Part shown: one piece after another, positions 18,583 through 27,023 of the stretch
Numbering within the stretch: the first letter of the stretch is position 1
Layout of the letters: each line of letters starts with the position of its first letter
NCBI GenBank assembly: GCA_902591485.1
Contig: CACJAV010000001.1
Location: 142,563 to 206,562, forward strand
Direction: 5' to 3'
DNA length: 64,000 nucleotides
Origin: an uncultured Alphaproteobacteria bacterium
GTDB taxonomy: Bacteria; Pseudomonadota; Alphaproteobacteria; HIMB59; GCA-002718135
The notes under the pieces: generated by a model
Told to the model about the DNA's origin: nothing
Databases searched by the model: none
What the model saw: the letters and a program-made list of their open reading frames with translations, nothing else
Program-made: the position numbers and the translations under genes

Positions 18583-19530
18583 ATGCCAAAGAAATATGAT
18601 ACCACAGTTTTAGGATTAGTTGTTTTAGATATATTGGGAAGACCTGTTTCAAAAATTCCTGATGGAGGTAATCTTGCTTACATTGATGAATTAAGATTAA
18701 CTGTTGCTGGAACAGCTGGAGGAACTGTAATAGACTGTGCTAAGCTAGGCGTATCGACTTTGGGAGTTGGTGCAGTTGGAGACGATGAAAAAGCAGATTT
18801 TGTAATATCAACTCTAGAAAAATTTGGTGTTGATACCATTGGTTTTGAAAGACTAAAAGGAATACCTACATCATCAACAATTTTAAATATAAGACCTAAT
18901 GGAGAAAGGCCAGCTTTACACTTAAGAGGTGCTTGTGATTATTTTCTTCCACCAGAAAAAGGAAAGGTGGATATATATGATTGTAAAGTTTTTCACCTTG
19001 GCGGTACTGGTTTACTTAAAAAACTTGATGGTCCAGTATCAGTAAATATATTAAAAGAAGCCAAGAGCAGAGGTTGCATTACTACATGGGATTTAATCGG
19101 AGCAACTGAAGAGACAGCAAGTATTGTTGACCCTCTTCTCCCCTACATTGATTATTTTATGCCTAGTATTGAAGAGGCAAGTATAATGTGTGGCCTAGAA
19201 AAACCTGAGGATGTTGCACAATATTATTTAGATGGAGGAGTCAAAAACTGCGTACTAACTATGGGTGGCGAAGGTTCTTTATTCATGAATAAGGATAATA
19301 AAATAATTACTCCAGCTTTTGATATTAAGGTAGTTGATACAACAGGGTGTGGAGATGCGTTTGACGCAGGTATGATTGTTGCATTAATTAAAGAAATGGA
19401 TATCGAAACTTCTCTAAAATTTGCTACAATTACATCAGGTCTCGTTGCAACCGGATTAGGTTCTGATGCAGGTATTGTAAATTTTGAAGACTGCATAGAA
19501 AAAATGAACACCTTTAAAATTAAACAATAA
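18583..19530 (+). CDS. PfkB/ribokinase family sugar kinase
   Basis: 315 residues. The two family signatures are seen: the Gly-rich AGTAGGTVIDCAKLG near residue 50 and the anion-hole/catalytic-base motif DTTGCGDAFDAGM near residue 250. The enzyme phosphorylates a sugar hydroxyl with ATP in the cytoplasm. The position between a ketose epimerase and a class II aldolase suggests that it makes the ketose 1-phosphate for that aldolase. Confidence 0.88.
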   Translation: MPKKYDTTVLGLVVLDILGRPVSKIPDGGNLAYIDELRLTVAGTAGGTVIDCAKLGVSTLGVGAVGDDEKADFVISTLEKFGVDTIGFERLKGIPTSSTILNIRPNGERPALHLRGACDYFLPPEKGKVDIYDCKVFHLGGTGLLKKLDGPVSVNILKEAKSRGCITTWDLIGATEETASIVDPLLPYIDYFMPSIEEASIMCGLEKPEDVAQYYLDGGVKNCVLTMGGEGSLFMNKDNKIITPAFDIKVVDTTGCGDAFDAGMIVALIKEMDIETSLKFATITSGLVATGLGSDAGIVNFEDCIEKMNTFKIKQ

Positions 19531-19589
19531 TTTTTATTACTGGTGAAAAATAATTATTATTTTTTAAAAAATAATATAACTAATAAAAT

Positions 19590-21644
19590 ATGAAAAATAA
19601 CTGGAATCAAAATGAAGCAAATAATTTTATTAAATCATATAAGCAAAAAAATATATCGAAAGATTTAGCTTTAAGAGTTTATACTACGCAACTGTTAGGT
19701 AAAAATAATAAATTAGTTCTTCATGGTGGCGGAAATACATCACTGAAAACAACTGCAAAAAATATTTTTGGAGAAAAAATTGACGTTATGCATGTCAAAG
19801 GTAGTGGTTGGGATATGGGATCAATTGACTCTCCTGGTCTACCAGCAGTTGAATTAGATCCATTACTAAAAACAAAAAAATTATCTAAATTAAATGATTT
19901 TGATATGGTCAACCTTCAAAGAAGATGTCTGCTAGACTCAAAATCACCAAATCCTTCAGTAGAAACGTTACTTCATGCTTTTCTACCTTTTAAATTCATA
20001 GATCACACTCATGCAAATGCTATTTTAAGTTTAATTGATCAACCAAATGATGTTGAAATTTGTAAAAAAATATTTGGTAAAAAAATGGGTATTGTTCCAT
20101 ATGTAATTCCTGGATTTGATTTAGCAAAATTAGCTTACAAAGTTTTTAAAGAAAATGAAAAAGTAGAAGGATTAATTTTATTAAATCATGGCATATTTAC
20201 TTTTGGTAATACAGCTAAAGAAAGTTATGATCGAATGATTAAATATGTAACAATAGCTGAAAAAGAGTTGAGTAAATACAAAAATAATATCTTAAATAAA
20301 AAAAATAATTCAAAGAAAAACAACAAATTAAAAAGTCATATTATTTTACCATTAATAAGAAAAAACCTATCAGTTAAAAATGAAAATGGAGATTACACAA
20401 AATGGATTTTCGATATACGAGTTAATAAAAATATACTTAATTATTTAGATCATAAAAATTTAAAAAATTTTACAAGCAGAGGCACAGTAACACCTGATCA
20501 TGTGATTAGAACAAAATCAAAACCTCTTATTCTAAATATTGGGAATTTAAATCAAGTTAAAATTGATTATTTGCTTCATAAAGAAATAGAAAAATATAAA
20601 AAAAACTACAAAAAATATTATTTAAAAAATAAAAAATTTGAAAAAAATGCAATTGAGCTTGATGGAAATCCAAGGTTAATTTTTATTCCAAATTTTGGAA
20701 TTGTCGCAATTGGTCGATCAAAAAAGGAAGCTAAAATTGCTGGAGACTTAGCTGAAGCTCAAGTAGATATCATTTCGAAGGCAGAGTCATTTGGAAGATT
20801 TTCCTCTATATCTGAAAAAGAAATTTTTAAAGTTGAATATTGGCCATTAGAGCAAGCTAAATTGAAAACTTTAAAAAGGGCAAAATTAACTAGCAATGTA
20901 GTTGTTATAAGTGGTGGTTGTGGTGCTATTGGCTTAGCAATAGCAAAAGAATTTTTAATGAATGGAGCTGAAGTAGTTCTTCTAGAAAATAACTCAATTA
21001 ATATAAAAAATACACCAACGGACATTGCAAATAATTGCACTATTATAAAATGTGACGTTACAAATAGTAATAATGTCAATAAAGCAATTGTAAAAATTGT
21101 TGATATTTATGGTGGTATCGACATTATGGTTTCTAATGCTGGAGCAGCATGGCAAGGGGAAATTGGTAAAGTTAATACAAAGATACTGAAAGAGAGTTTT
21201 GATCTCAACTTTTTTGCTCATCAATACTTATCTCAAGCTTGCATTGATATTATGTTAAAACAACAAACTGGAGGTGTGCTTTTATTTAATATTACAAAGC
21301 AAGCAATTAATCCTGGCAATAACTTTGGGCCTTACGGCATACCAAAAGCATCGACTTTATTTTTAATGAGGCAATATACATTAGAATATGGAAAATTTGG
21401 AATAAGATCAAATGGTGTAAATCCAGATAGAATTAGATCTGGTTTAGTCAGTGACAAGATGATAGCATCCAGATCAAAGGCTAGAAATGTTTCTGAAAAA
21501 GAATACATGTCAGGAAATTTACTAAAGGAAGAAGTTTTAGCTGAAGATGTAGGGAAAGCTTTCCTATCTCTTGCTTTAGCTAAAAAAACAACAGGTGATG
21601 TTATGACGGTAGATGGAGGAAATATTCAAGCTGTTTTAAGATAA
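19590..21644 (+). CDS. Bifunctional class II aldolase / short-chain dehydrogenase (RhaD-type fusion)
   Basis: 684 residues. Residues about 20-230 are a class II aldolase (LVLHGGGNTSLKT, zinc ligands in DHTHANAI and LNHGIFTFG). Residues about 430-684 are an SDR (ISGGCGAIGLAIAKEF, SNAGAAWQG, Tyr-x-x-x-Lys as YGIPKAS). This is the architecture of bifunctional rhamnulose-1-phosphate aldolase / lactaldehyde dehydrogenase. It would cleave a ketose 1-phosphate to DHAP and an aldehyde that the second domain oxidises. No rhamnose isomerase or FGGY kinase is nearby, so the sugar need not be rhamnose. The Lys/Asn-rich linker (300-350) is expanded. Confidence 0.85.
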   Translation: MKNNWNQNEANNFIKSYKQKNISKDLALRVYTTQLLGKNNKLVLHGGGNTSLKTTAKNIFGEKIDVMHVKGSGWDMGSIDSPGLPAVELDPLLKTKKLSKLNDFDMVNLQRRCLLDSKSPNPSVETLLHAFLPFKFIDHTHANAILSLIDQPNDVEICKKIFGKKMGIVPYVIPGFDLAKLAYKVFKENEKVEGLILLNHGIFTFGNTAKESYDRMIKYVTIAEKELSKYKNNILNKKNNSKKNNKLKSHIILPLIRKNLSVKNENGDYTKWIFDIRVNKNILNYLDHKNLKNFTSRGTVTPDHVIRTKSKPLILNIGNLNQVKIDYLLHKEIEKYKKNYKKYYLKNKKFEKNAIELDGNPRLIFIPNFGIVAIGRSKKEAKIAGDLAEAQVDIISKAESFGRFSSISEKEIFKVEYWPLEQAKLKTLKRAKLTSNVVVISGGCGAIGLAIAKEFLMNGAEVVLLENNSINIKNTPTDIANNCTIIKCDVTNSNNVNKAIVKIVDIYGGIDIMVSNAGAAWQGEIGKVNTKILKESFDLNFFAHQYLSQACIDIMLKQQTGGVLLFNITKQAINPGNNFGPYGIPKASTLFLMRQYTLEYGKFGIRSNGVNPDRIRSGLVSDKMIASRSKARNVSEKEYMSGNLLKEEVLAEDVGKAFLSLALAKKTTGDVMTVDGGNIQAVLR

Positions 21645-21652
21645 AATATATT

Positions 21653-22423
21653 ATGCCAATTATATCAAAATTATATTTTAGTCCTGTAAAATCACTTTCA
21701 TTTCAACCAGTCAATAAATGTCAAATAATAAAAGATATAGGTATTAAGTATGATAGAGAGATTGCATTTACAAGAAATGCAGATTTAAAATTTGCGAAAG
21801 AATTAGAAAATAACTCTTACGTTAGAAATCATAAAGATTTTTTATCTTTGAAAAATACTATATCTCTTAATAAATATTCTTTTAACAGAGAAGAAAATAA
21901 ATTAACTTTGTATTTAAAAGATGAAAAAATTATTGAAATCAATTTAGATAATAAAGGTGAAAACATTTTATTATGTAAAAAATTAGCAGAGATTGAGAAA
22001 AAGATTTGTTCACCTACATATTTGCTACAGAACAGAGAATTTCCGTTTTTTGACACAACTCACTCCAAAGAAACACATAATACAATTTCATTAATTAATT
22101 TGAATAGCATAAGAGACTTATCTAAAAAATTAAATGAAGAAATTGAGTATGAAAGATTTAGGGGCAATATTTATATTGAAAATATTGATGCATGGAAAGA
22201 AAGAGAATGGATTGGAAAAACAGTTACAATTAATGATGTAAAATTTACCGTTGATTCGCATATACCAAGATGTAGTGCTACTAATTTAAAACCAAACACA
22301 GATATTAATACAATCAATTTACCTTTGGAAATAAAAAAAATTTACAATCATTCTGATATGGGTGTGTATTTAAAGCCTAAGGATAATGGGTTAATACAAA
22401 AAAATGATACAATTTATGTTTAA
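21653..22423 (+). CDS. MOSC domain protein with MOSC_N barrel (YcbX-like)
   Basis: 256 residues. N-terminal MOSC_N beta-barrel begins with LYFSPVKSLSFQ, and the C-terminal MOSC domain has RFRGNIYIEN and the conserved Cys in IPRCSATNLKPNTD. Proteins of this type bind molybdenum cofactor and reduce N-hydroxylated compounds or carry sulfur. No ferredoxin domain is fused. 8 bases after the aldolase fusion but functionally distinct. Confidence 0.8.
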   Translation: MPIISKLYFSPVKSLSFQPVNKCQIIKDIGIKYDREIAFTRNADLKFAKELENNSYVRNHKDFLSLKNTISLNKYSFNREENKLTLYLKDEKIIEINLDNKGENILLCKKLAEIEKKICSPTYLLQNREFPFFDTTHSKETHNTISLINLNSIRDLSKKLNEEIEYERFRGNIYIENIDAWKEREWIGKTVTINDVKFTVDSHIPRCSATNLKPNTDINTINLPLEIKKIYNHSDMGVYLKPKDNGLIQKNDTIYV

Positions 22424-22853
22424 AGTTTTTTTTAATTACAAAAGATTTAGTATTTTTTTATTTTTATTTTTTATCTCTTTTGCTAAACATACATTATCCA
22501 ACGAAATTAAACCTTTAGAAGAAATTCTTGATGATAATAATACTAATAAAAATTCAATAAATATAATGAGTAGATGTGCCGCTATATATGGTGCACTATA
22601 TTTTATTAATCCTTCAGATACAAATAGTAAAGAATACGAAAATAGATATAAAATATTTTTACAATCTGCAGTTTTAGAAGATATAAAAATAAACAACACA
22701 GATGAAGAAGAGTCTTATAAAAAGCAAATTGAAGAATTTAAAACTTCAATCAAATTCTTTATACAAATATATATTCAAAATTACAAAAAACATAATTCTT
22801 ATTTAAAAAATCATTGGCTTGAAAATGATTTCATTATTTGTGAAAAGTTTTAA
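22404..22853 (+). CDS. Hypothetical secreted protein
   Basis: 149 residues, not recognised. The start has a hydrophobic stretch (FSIFLFLFFISFA) and a possible signal-peptide cut near HTLSNE; the rest is Asn/Lys-rich and helical with two Cys (MSRCAAIYGALYF and the C-terminal ICEKF). Overlaps the MOSC gene by 20 bases; an alternative Met at residue 5 would shorten the overlap. Probably a small periplasmic protein. Confidence 0.6.
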   Translation: MIQFMFKVFFNYKRFSIFLFLFFISFAKHTLSNEIKPLEEILDDNNTNKNSINIMSRCAAIYGALYFINPSDTNSKEYENRYKIFLQSAVLEDIKINNTDEEESYKKQIEEFKTSIKFFIQIYIQNYKKHNSYLKNHWLENDFIICEKF

Positions 22854-22862
22854 AAATATTTA

Positions 22863-23348
22863 ATGAATGATTTATTGTTAAAAAAAACTGTAAAAAAAGT
22901 TTCAGACTTTCTTAATAAATTTGATAAAAATATTAAATTAATCGCACTTACAGAAACTGCTAGAACTGCAAATGATGCAGCCACATCTCTTAACACAGAT
23001 GTAGGCTCAATTGTCAAAAGTCTATTATTTAAAGATGCAAAAAATGATTTTCACCTTTGTTTAGTATCTGGAGATAAATTTGTTTCTATAGAAAAAATAT
23101 CAAATCTTTTTAATTCAAAAACTACTAAAGCTAATGCAGATGAATGTAAAAAATTTACTGGATTTAGCATTGGTGGCATATCTCCAGTAGCCCATGAAAA
23201 TAAACCAAAATCAATCTTGATAGATACTAATTTGAGAAAATTTAATAAAATTTATGCAGCTGCAGGTCATCCACATGTAGTTTTTGGTGTAACATTTAAA
23301 GATTTATGCGACATGACTAAAGGAATTGAAAGTCATATAACGAATTAA
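22863..23348 (+). CDS. YbaK/EbsC-family aminoacyl-tRNA deacylase
   Basis: 161 residues, single-domain editing protein that hydrolyses mischarged tRNA in trans. Family blocks: VGSIVKSLLFK, KANADECKKFTGFSIGGISPVAH and AAGHPHVVFGVTF, with the Gly-rich pocket loop. Probably acts on Cys- or Ala-tRNA(Pro). Convergent with serB over 34 bases. Confidence 0.82.
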   Translation: MNDLLLKKTVKKVSDFLNKFDKNIKLIALTETARTANDAATSLNTDVGSIVKSLLFKDAKNDFHLCLVSGDKFVSIEKISNLFNSKTTKANADECKKFTGFSIGGISPVAHENKPKSILIDTNLRKFNKIYAAAGHPHVVFGVTFKDLCDMTKGIESHITN

Positions 23349-23382
23349 TTATAATAAAATTAAGTTAAAAGAAAAAAGCAGC

Positions 23383-24276
23383 TTAATTTTTTATTCCCAT
23401 AAAATACAATAAAGATGTTAAATCTGTATTATTTATTTGGTTTTCAAAATTGGCTTTAACAATATCTTGAGCTTTAAATGCTATTGGCAATCCAACTGAT
23501 AGTAGCATGTTCATATCATTAGCTGCATCACCCATTCCTATAATTTGATCACTATTAATTTTTAATTCTTTAGATATTTTTTTTACAATCTTTTGCTTGT
23601 AATTAGCATTTACTATCGGTCCCACTGTTTTACCATTAAAAAGATCTCCAATAACACCAAATGTATTTGAATATTCTTGATCAATTTTGAGATAACTTCT
23701 AACATAACTAGTAATTGGTTTGAAACCTCCAGAGACCAATATTGTATGTATTTTATTATTTTTTAATTCTTGAAACAATTTTTTTGCGCCTTTCATAAAA
23801 GAAACAATTCGTTTTGCCTCCTCTAAAGATGATAAACGTAATCCTTTTAAAAGATGTACTCTGTTCTCAAGGGAGGTAGAAAAATCTAATCTACCTTTTA
23901 AACCAAGGTCAGTAATTTTTTTTACTTGTTCCCCCTTACCCAAAAATTTTGCAATATCATTTAATGTTTCATTTTCAATAATAGTACCGTCCATATCTGT
24001 AATTAATACTTTCTTTTTTCTTAATGATGAATTTTGAATACAGAAATCAACTTTAATTTTGTTAACTCTTTTTTTTAAATTTTTTAATTTAAAATAACTT
24101 AAATTATCATTAAAATAATAATCACAAGCTTTATTTTTTTTTAAAACTGATTGTTTTTCAATTTTTATATCTAGAGATAAAAAAAAATTTCTTATGATTG
24201 TTGTTAGTCTTTGATAATTAGTTATTTCGGCATCTTTTAATACAAATGTTAAAACGAAATTTTTATCATACTTCAT
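23383..24276 (-). CDS. serB: Phosphoserine phosphatase
   Basis: 297 residues. HAD-family nucleophile and acid in DMDGT (Asp94, Asp96), Ser/Thr loop VSGGFKPIT, conserved Lys region and GMGDAANDMNML for Mg. An N-terminal extension of about 85 residues resembles the ACT-like regulatory domain of proteobacterial SerB. Catalyses the last step of serine synthesis. Overlaps serA by 4 bases (ATGA), so the two are translationally coupled; serC is not in the window. Confidence 0.93.
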   Translation of the reverse strand: MKYDKNFVLTFVLKDAEITNYQRLTTIIRNFFLSLDIKIEKQSVLKKNKACDYYFNDNLSYFKLKNLKKRVNKIKVDFCIQNSSLRKKKVLITDMDGTIIENETLNDIAKFLGKGEQVKKITDLGLKGRLDFSTSLENRVHLLKGLRLSSLEEAKRIVSFMKGAKKLFQELKNNKIHTILVSGGFKPITSYVRSYLKIDQEYSNTFGVIGDLFNGKTVGPIVNANYKQKIVKKISKELKINSDQIIGMGDAANDMNMLLSVGLPIAFKAQDIVKANFENQINNTDLTSLLYFMGIKN

Positions 24277-26027
24277 ATTACAATCGACTTTACTTGATTT
24301 ACATATTTAATTTTTCTAAGTGAATTTAATAATATTTCATCACATAATTGATCAGTTTGTATTAGAGCTATTGCTTCGCCGTTTTGAGATACCCTACCTA
24401 GATTAAAAGTTGCTATGTTGATTTTATTTTTAGTTAGAATTTGTGTAATATTGTTAATCACTCCCACCTTATCTTTATTAGTTATATAAATATTAAAATT
24501 TCCTAACTCAGCGTCTATCTTAATTCCTTTTATTTCAACTATTCTTGCATTCCCTCCAAAAATTGAACCTGCTACAGATCGAGATCTTCTATCAGTGGTC
24601 ACAGTTAACCTTATAAGTGTGTTGTATTCTGATGGATGATCATTTTTTAAAGTTGAAATTTTAATATTTCGTGATTTGGCGATTTCAATTGCATTGATAG
24701 TATTTACATTATCAACAAATGAAGCTAAAAGATTGTGAACTACGCTTCTAGTTATTAAATCTTGATTTATCATAGAAGCTGTTCCCTCAAACTCAATTGT
24801 AATTGCCTTTATTGCATTTTCAGTTAATTGACCTGCAAAAGATCCAATTTTTAGAGATAAATCTAAATAAGGACCTAAAATTTTTCTTTCATTACCAGTA
24901 ATTGAGGACATGTTGACAGAGTTAATCACTGTGTCATTTTTTAAATAATCAGATATCTGATTTGATATTTGAATTGATGCTGCATTTTGTGCCTCTATAG
25001 TAGATGCACCTAGATGAGGAGTAAGAATAATATTATCAAGGGAATGTAATGAAGAATTTGTAAGAGGTTCATTCTCAAAAACATCAAGAGCAGCGCCAGT
25101 AATTAATTTTCTTTTTAAAGCACTATATAAATCTTTTTCATTAATGAGCCCTCCTCTTGCAGCATTAACTAAATATGATGTTTTTTTCATTTTTTTAATT
25201 TTCTTTAGGTCAATGATGTTTTTTGTATTTTTCATCAGAGGAAGATGCAAAGAAACAAAATCAGAATTTTTTAAAACTTCATCTAAAGAAGATTTCTCAG
25301 CATCAAGAGATTCAATTCTTTCAGCACTGAGAAATGGATCATACACCATGACGTTCATTTCTAATGATTTTGCAATTCTTGCAACTTCAGAACCTATGTT
25401 ACCACAACCAACTAAACCTATTGTTTTGGATTTTAATTCTATTCCTTTAAAAAGTTCTTTTTCCCATTTTTTTTGAATTGTAGAATGATGAGCAAAAGGA
25501 ATTTTTCTAGCAAGAGAAAATACCAGACTAATTGCATGCTCAGCAGTAGTTCTTGAAGTACTTTGAGGAGAATTCATTACTACAACCCCCCTATTAGTTG
25601 CTGTTGTTACATTTACATTATCAACACCAACACCAGCTCTAGCAATAACTTTTAAACGATTAGATTTTTCAATGATTTTTTTTGTAACTTTCGTTGATGA
25701 TCTTACTACAATGCCATCATAATTAGAAATAATAGATAAAATCTGATCTTCTGTAAGATTATATTTTTTATCAATTAATATATTATTATCTTTAAAAATT
25801 TTAAAAGAAGCATCAGAAATTTTATCAGCTATTAAAACTTTAAAACTAGTCTTACTTTTGATGGATCCAATAGATTGAGCTGATAAGTTTGGTTTATAAC
25901 TATGTTTTTTGGCTAATCTTAAAATCGTGTCTTTAGTTTTTTTACTAATGTCTGGGTAATCATTTAGAGCTCTTGATATAGTCGATGGATTTATACCAAT
26001 TCTTTTTGAAAATTCTTTTAGATTCAT
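24273..26027 (-). CDS. serA: LacI-type DNA-binding domain fused to D-3-phosphoglycerate dehydrogenase
   Basis: 584 residues. Residues 1-47 are a LacI-family helix-turn-helix (NPSTISRALND recognition helix, SKKTKDTILRLAKKHSYKPN third helix), and 48-58 keep the hinge-helix sequence NLSAQSIGSIKS. From about residue 62 a complete long-form SerA follows: NAD motif GCGNIG (207-212), catalytic Arg291 in NAARGG, Glu320 in FENEP, His338 in TPHLGA, ASB domain (about 380-505) and a serine-binding-type ACT domain (511-584). No in-frame ATG, GTG or TTG lies at the junction, so a separate normal SerA cannot start there. A 20-bp palindrome covers the start codon. Suggests an enzyme that also represses its own operon, perhaps in response to serine. 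Confidence 0.92.
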   Translation of the reverse strand: MNLKEFSKRIGINPSTISRALNDYPDISKKTKDTILRLAKKHSYKPNLSAQSIGSIKSKTSFKVLIADKISDASFKIFKDNNILIDKKYNLTEDQILSIISNYDGIVVRSSTKVTKKIIEKSNRLKVIARAGVGVDNVNVTTATNRGVVVMNSPQSTSRTTAEHAISLVFSLARKIPFAHHSTIQKKWEKELFKGIELKSKTIGLVGCGNIGSEVARIAKSLEMNVMVYDPFLSAERIESLDAEKSSLDEVLKNSDFVSLHLPLMKNTKNIIDLKKIKKMKKTSYLVNAARGGLINEKDLYSALKRKLITGAALDVFENEPLTNSSLHSLDNIILTPHLGASTIEAQNAASIQISNQISDYLKNDTVINSVNMSSITGNERKILGPYLDLSLKIGSFAGQLTENAIKAITIEFEGTASMINQDLITRSVVHNLLASFVDNVNTINAIEIAKSRNIKISTLKNDHPSEYNTLIRLTVTTDRRSRSVAGSIFGGNARIVEIKGIKIDAELGNFNIYITNKDKVGVINNITQILTKNKINIATFNLGRVSQNGEAIALIQTDQLCDEILLNSLRKIKYVNQVKSIVI

Positions 26028-26045
26028 ACGAAATCGATTTCGTAT
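26026..26045. promoter_or_regulatory. Perfect 20-bp palindrome, LacI-type operator at serA start
   Basis: ATACGAAATCGATTTCGTAT is identical to its reverse complement and has the central CG usual for LacI-family operators. Its last two bases are the first two of the serA start codon, and an upstream TATAAT (minus strand, 29 bases before ATG) plus a nearer TATATA place it at or just after the transcription start. The position suits repression. There is no ribosome site between it and ATG, so the message is leaderless or very short-leadered. I found no second copy of the full palindrome by eye. Confidence 0.8.
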
Positions 26046-26093
26046 ATAATGATTAAATTATAAAAACAAGTAATTTTTATAGATTGATTATAA

Positions 26094-27008
26094 TTAATGA
26101 CCTCTGTTTATAACGTCTCTGATGCGACTTTTATTGCTAACAAAAGGCCTAATACCTACTTTATATTCTCTGTAAATAATAAAGAGTCCAGAGAGAGATA
26201 TTATTAAAGATCCAATTATTTCATATAAGTCAGGTATATCTCTAAAAAATACATACCCAAAAATAAATCCAGCAATTAATTGAAAATATTGCAGAGGTGC
26301 AAATACGCTAGATTCAAGTATTTTTGATGCAGCACTAATGCATAAACCGCCAGTGCCAGCAATTATACCACATAAAATAAATACATAAATATCAGACCCT
26401 TTTAAGGGGACATAGTTATTATAAACTAAGAAAGAACTTAATACTAAACCTGATACAGAACCATAAAAAGCAAAAGCTATGGATGATTGATTATTTGCGT
26501 ACATTCTAATTAATAAAACATTTACAGCTAAAATTATAGCACCAATAAACAATAGAAATAAACTGAATGTAAAATGTATTGTTCCTGGTCGAGACACAAT
26601 TAAAACACCTATAAACCCAATTAAGACAGCTAAAATTCTTCTAGGTCCCACTTTTTCTTTTAGAATAAAATAAGAAAAGATTGTCAAAATTAAAGGAGCA
26701 CTAAATAAAATAGGATAAATTTCACTGAATGCATGTTCTTTAAATGAATTGATAATAATCGCTGCACAGATTAATCCTAAAAATCCCCTTAAAAGTTGAA
26801 TATGTAATTTGTTATTTATTAAAACTTTCCATCCGCTAATAAAATGAAGAGCAAAAGAAATTGGAATTAAACTAAATAAAGTAATATAAAAATTAATTTC
26901 AAGAACTGGATAATTTTGCACTAAATTTTTTTTGATTATAGAATCAAGTAATACAAAAATTGTATACCCAGCAAAACCAAGAAAAATACCTGCAAAGTTT
27001 GAATTCAT
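26094..27008 (-). CDS. EamA family (DMT superfamily) transporter, copy 2
   Basis: 304 residues, ten predicted helices, two EamA repeats (IGVLIVSRPG; FGYVFFRDIPDLYEIIG). Upstream of serA with a 66-base gap containing the palindromic operator, so it is not under that control unless by read-through. Possibly an amino-acid or metabolite exporter; substrate unknown. Confidence 0.85.
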   Translation of the reverse strand: MNSNFAGIFLGFAGYTIFVLLDSIIKKNLVQNYPVLEINFYITLFSLIPISFALHFISGWKVLINNKLHIQLLRGFLGLICAAIIINSFKEHAFSEIYPILFSAPLILTIFSYFILKEKVGPRRILAVLIGFIGVLIVSRPGTIHFTFSLFLLFIGAIILAVNVLLIRMYANNQSSIAFAFYGSVSGLVLSSFLVYNNYVPLKGSDIYVFILCGIIAGTGGLCISAASKILESSVFAPLQYFQLIAGFIFGYVFFRDIPDLYEIIGSLIISLSGLFIIYREYKVGIRPFVSNKSRIRDVINRGH

Positions 27009-27023
27009 TTTTTGAATATAATA

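Noticed and set aside
23356-23390. AAAATTAAG/CTTAATTTT inverted repeat between the YbaK gene and serB
   Set aside because: Loop of 17 bases and only A-T-rich pairs; weak as a terminator.
24273-26027. Idea that the HTH and SerA parts are two genes merged by an error
   Set aside because: The frame is continuous through the hinge helix into SerA, there is no start codon at the junction, and the operator lies before the HTH start.
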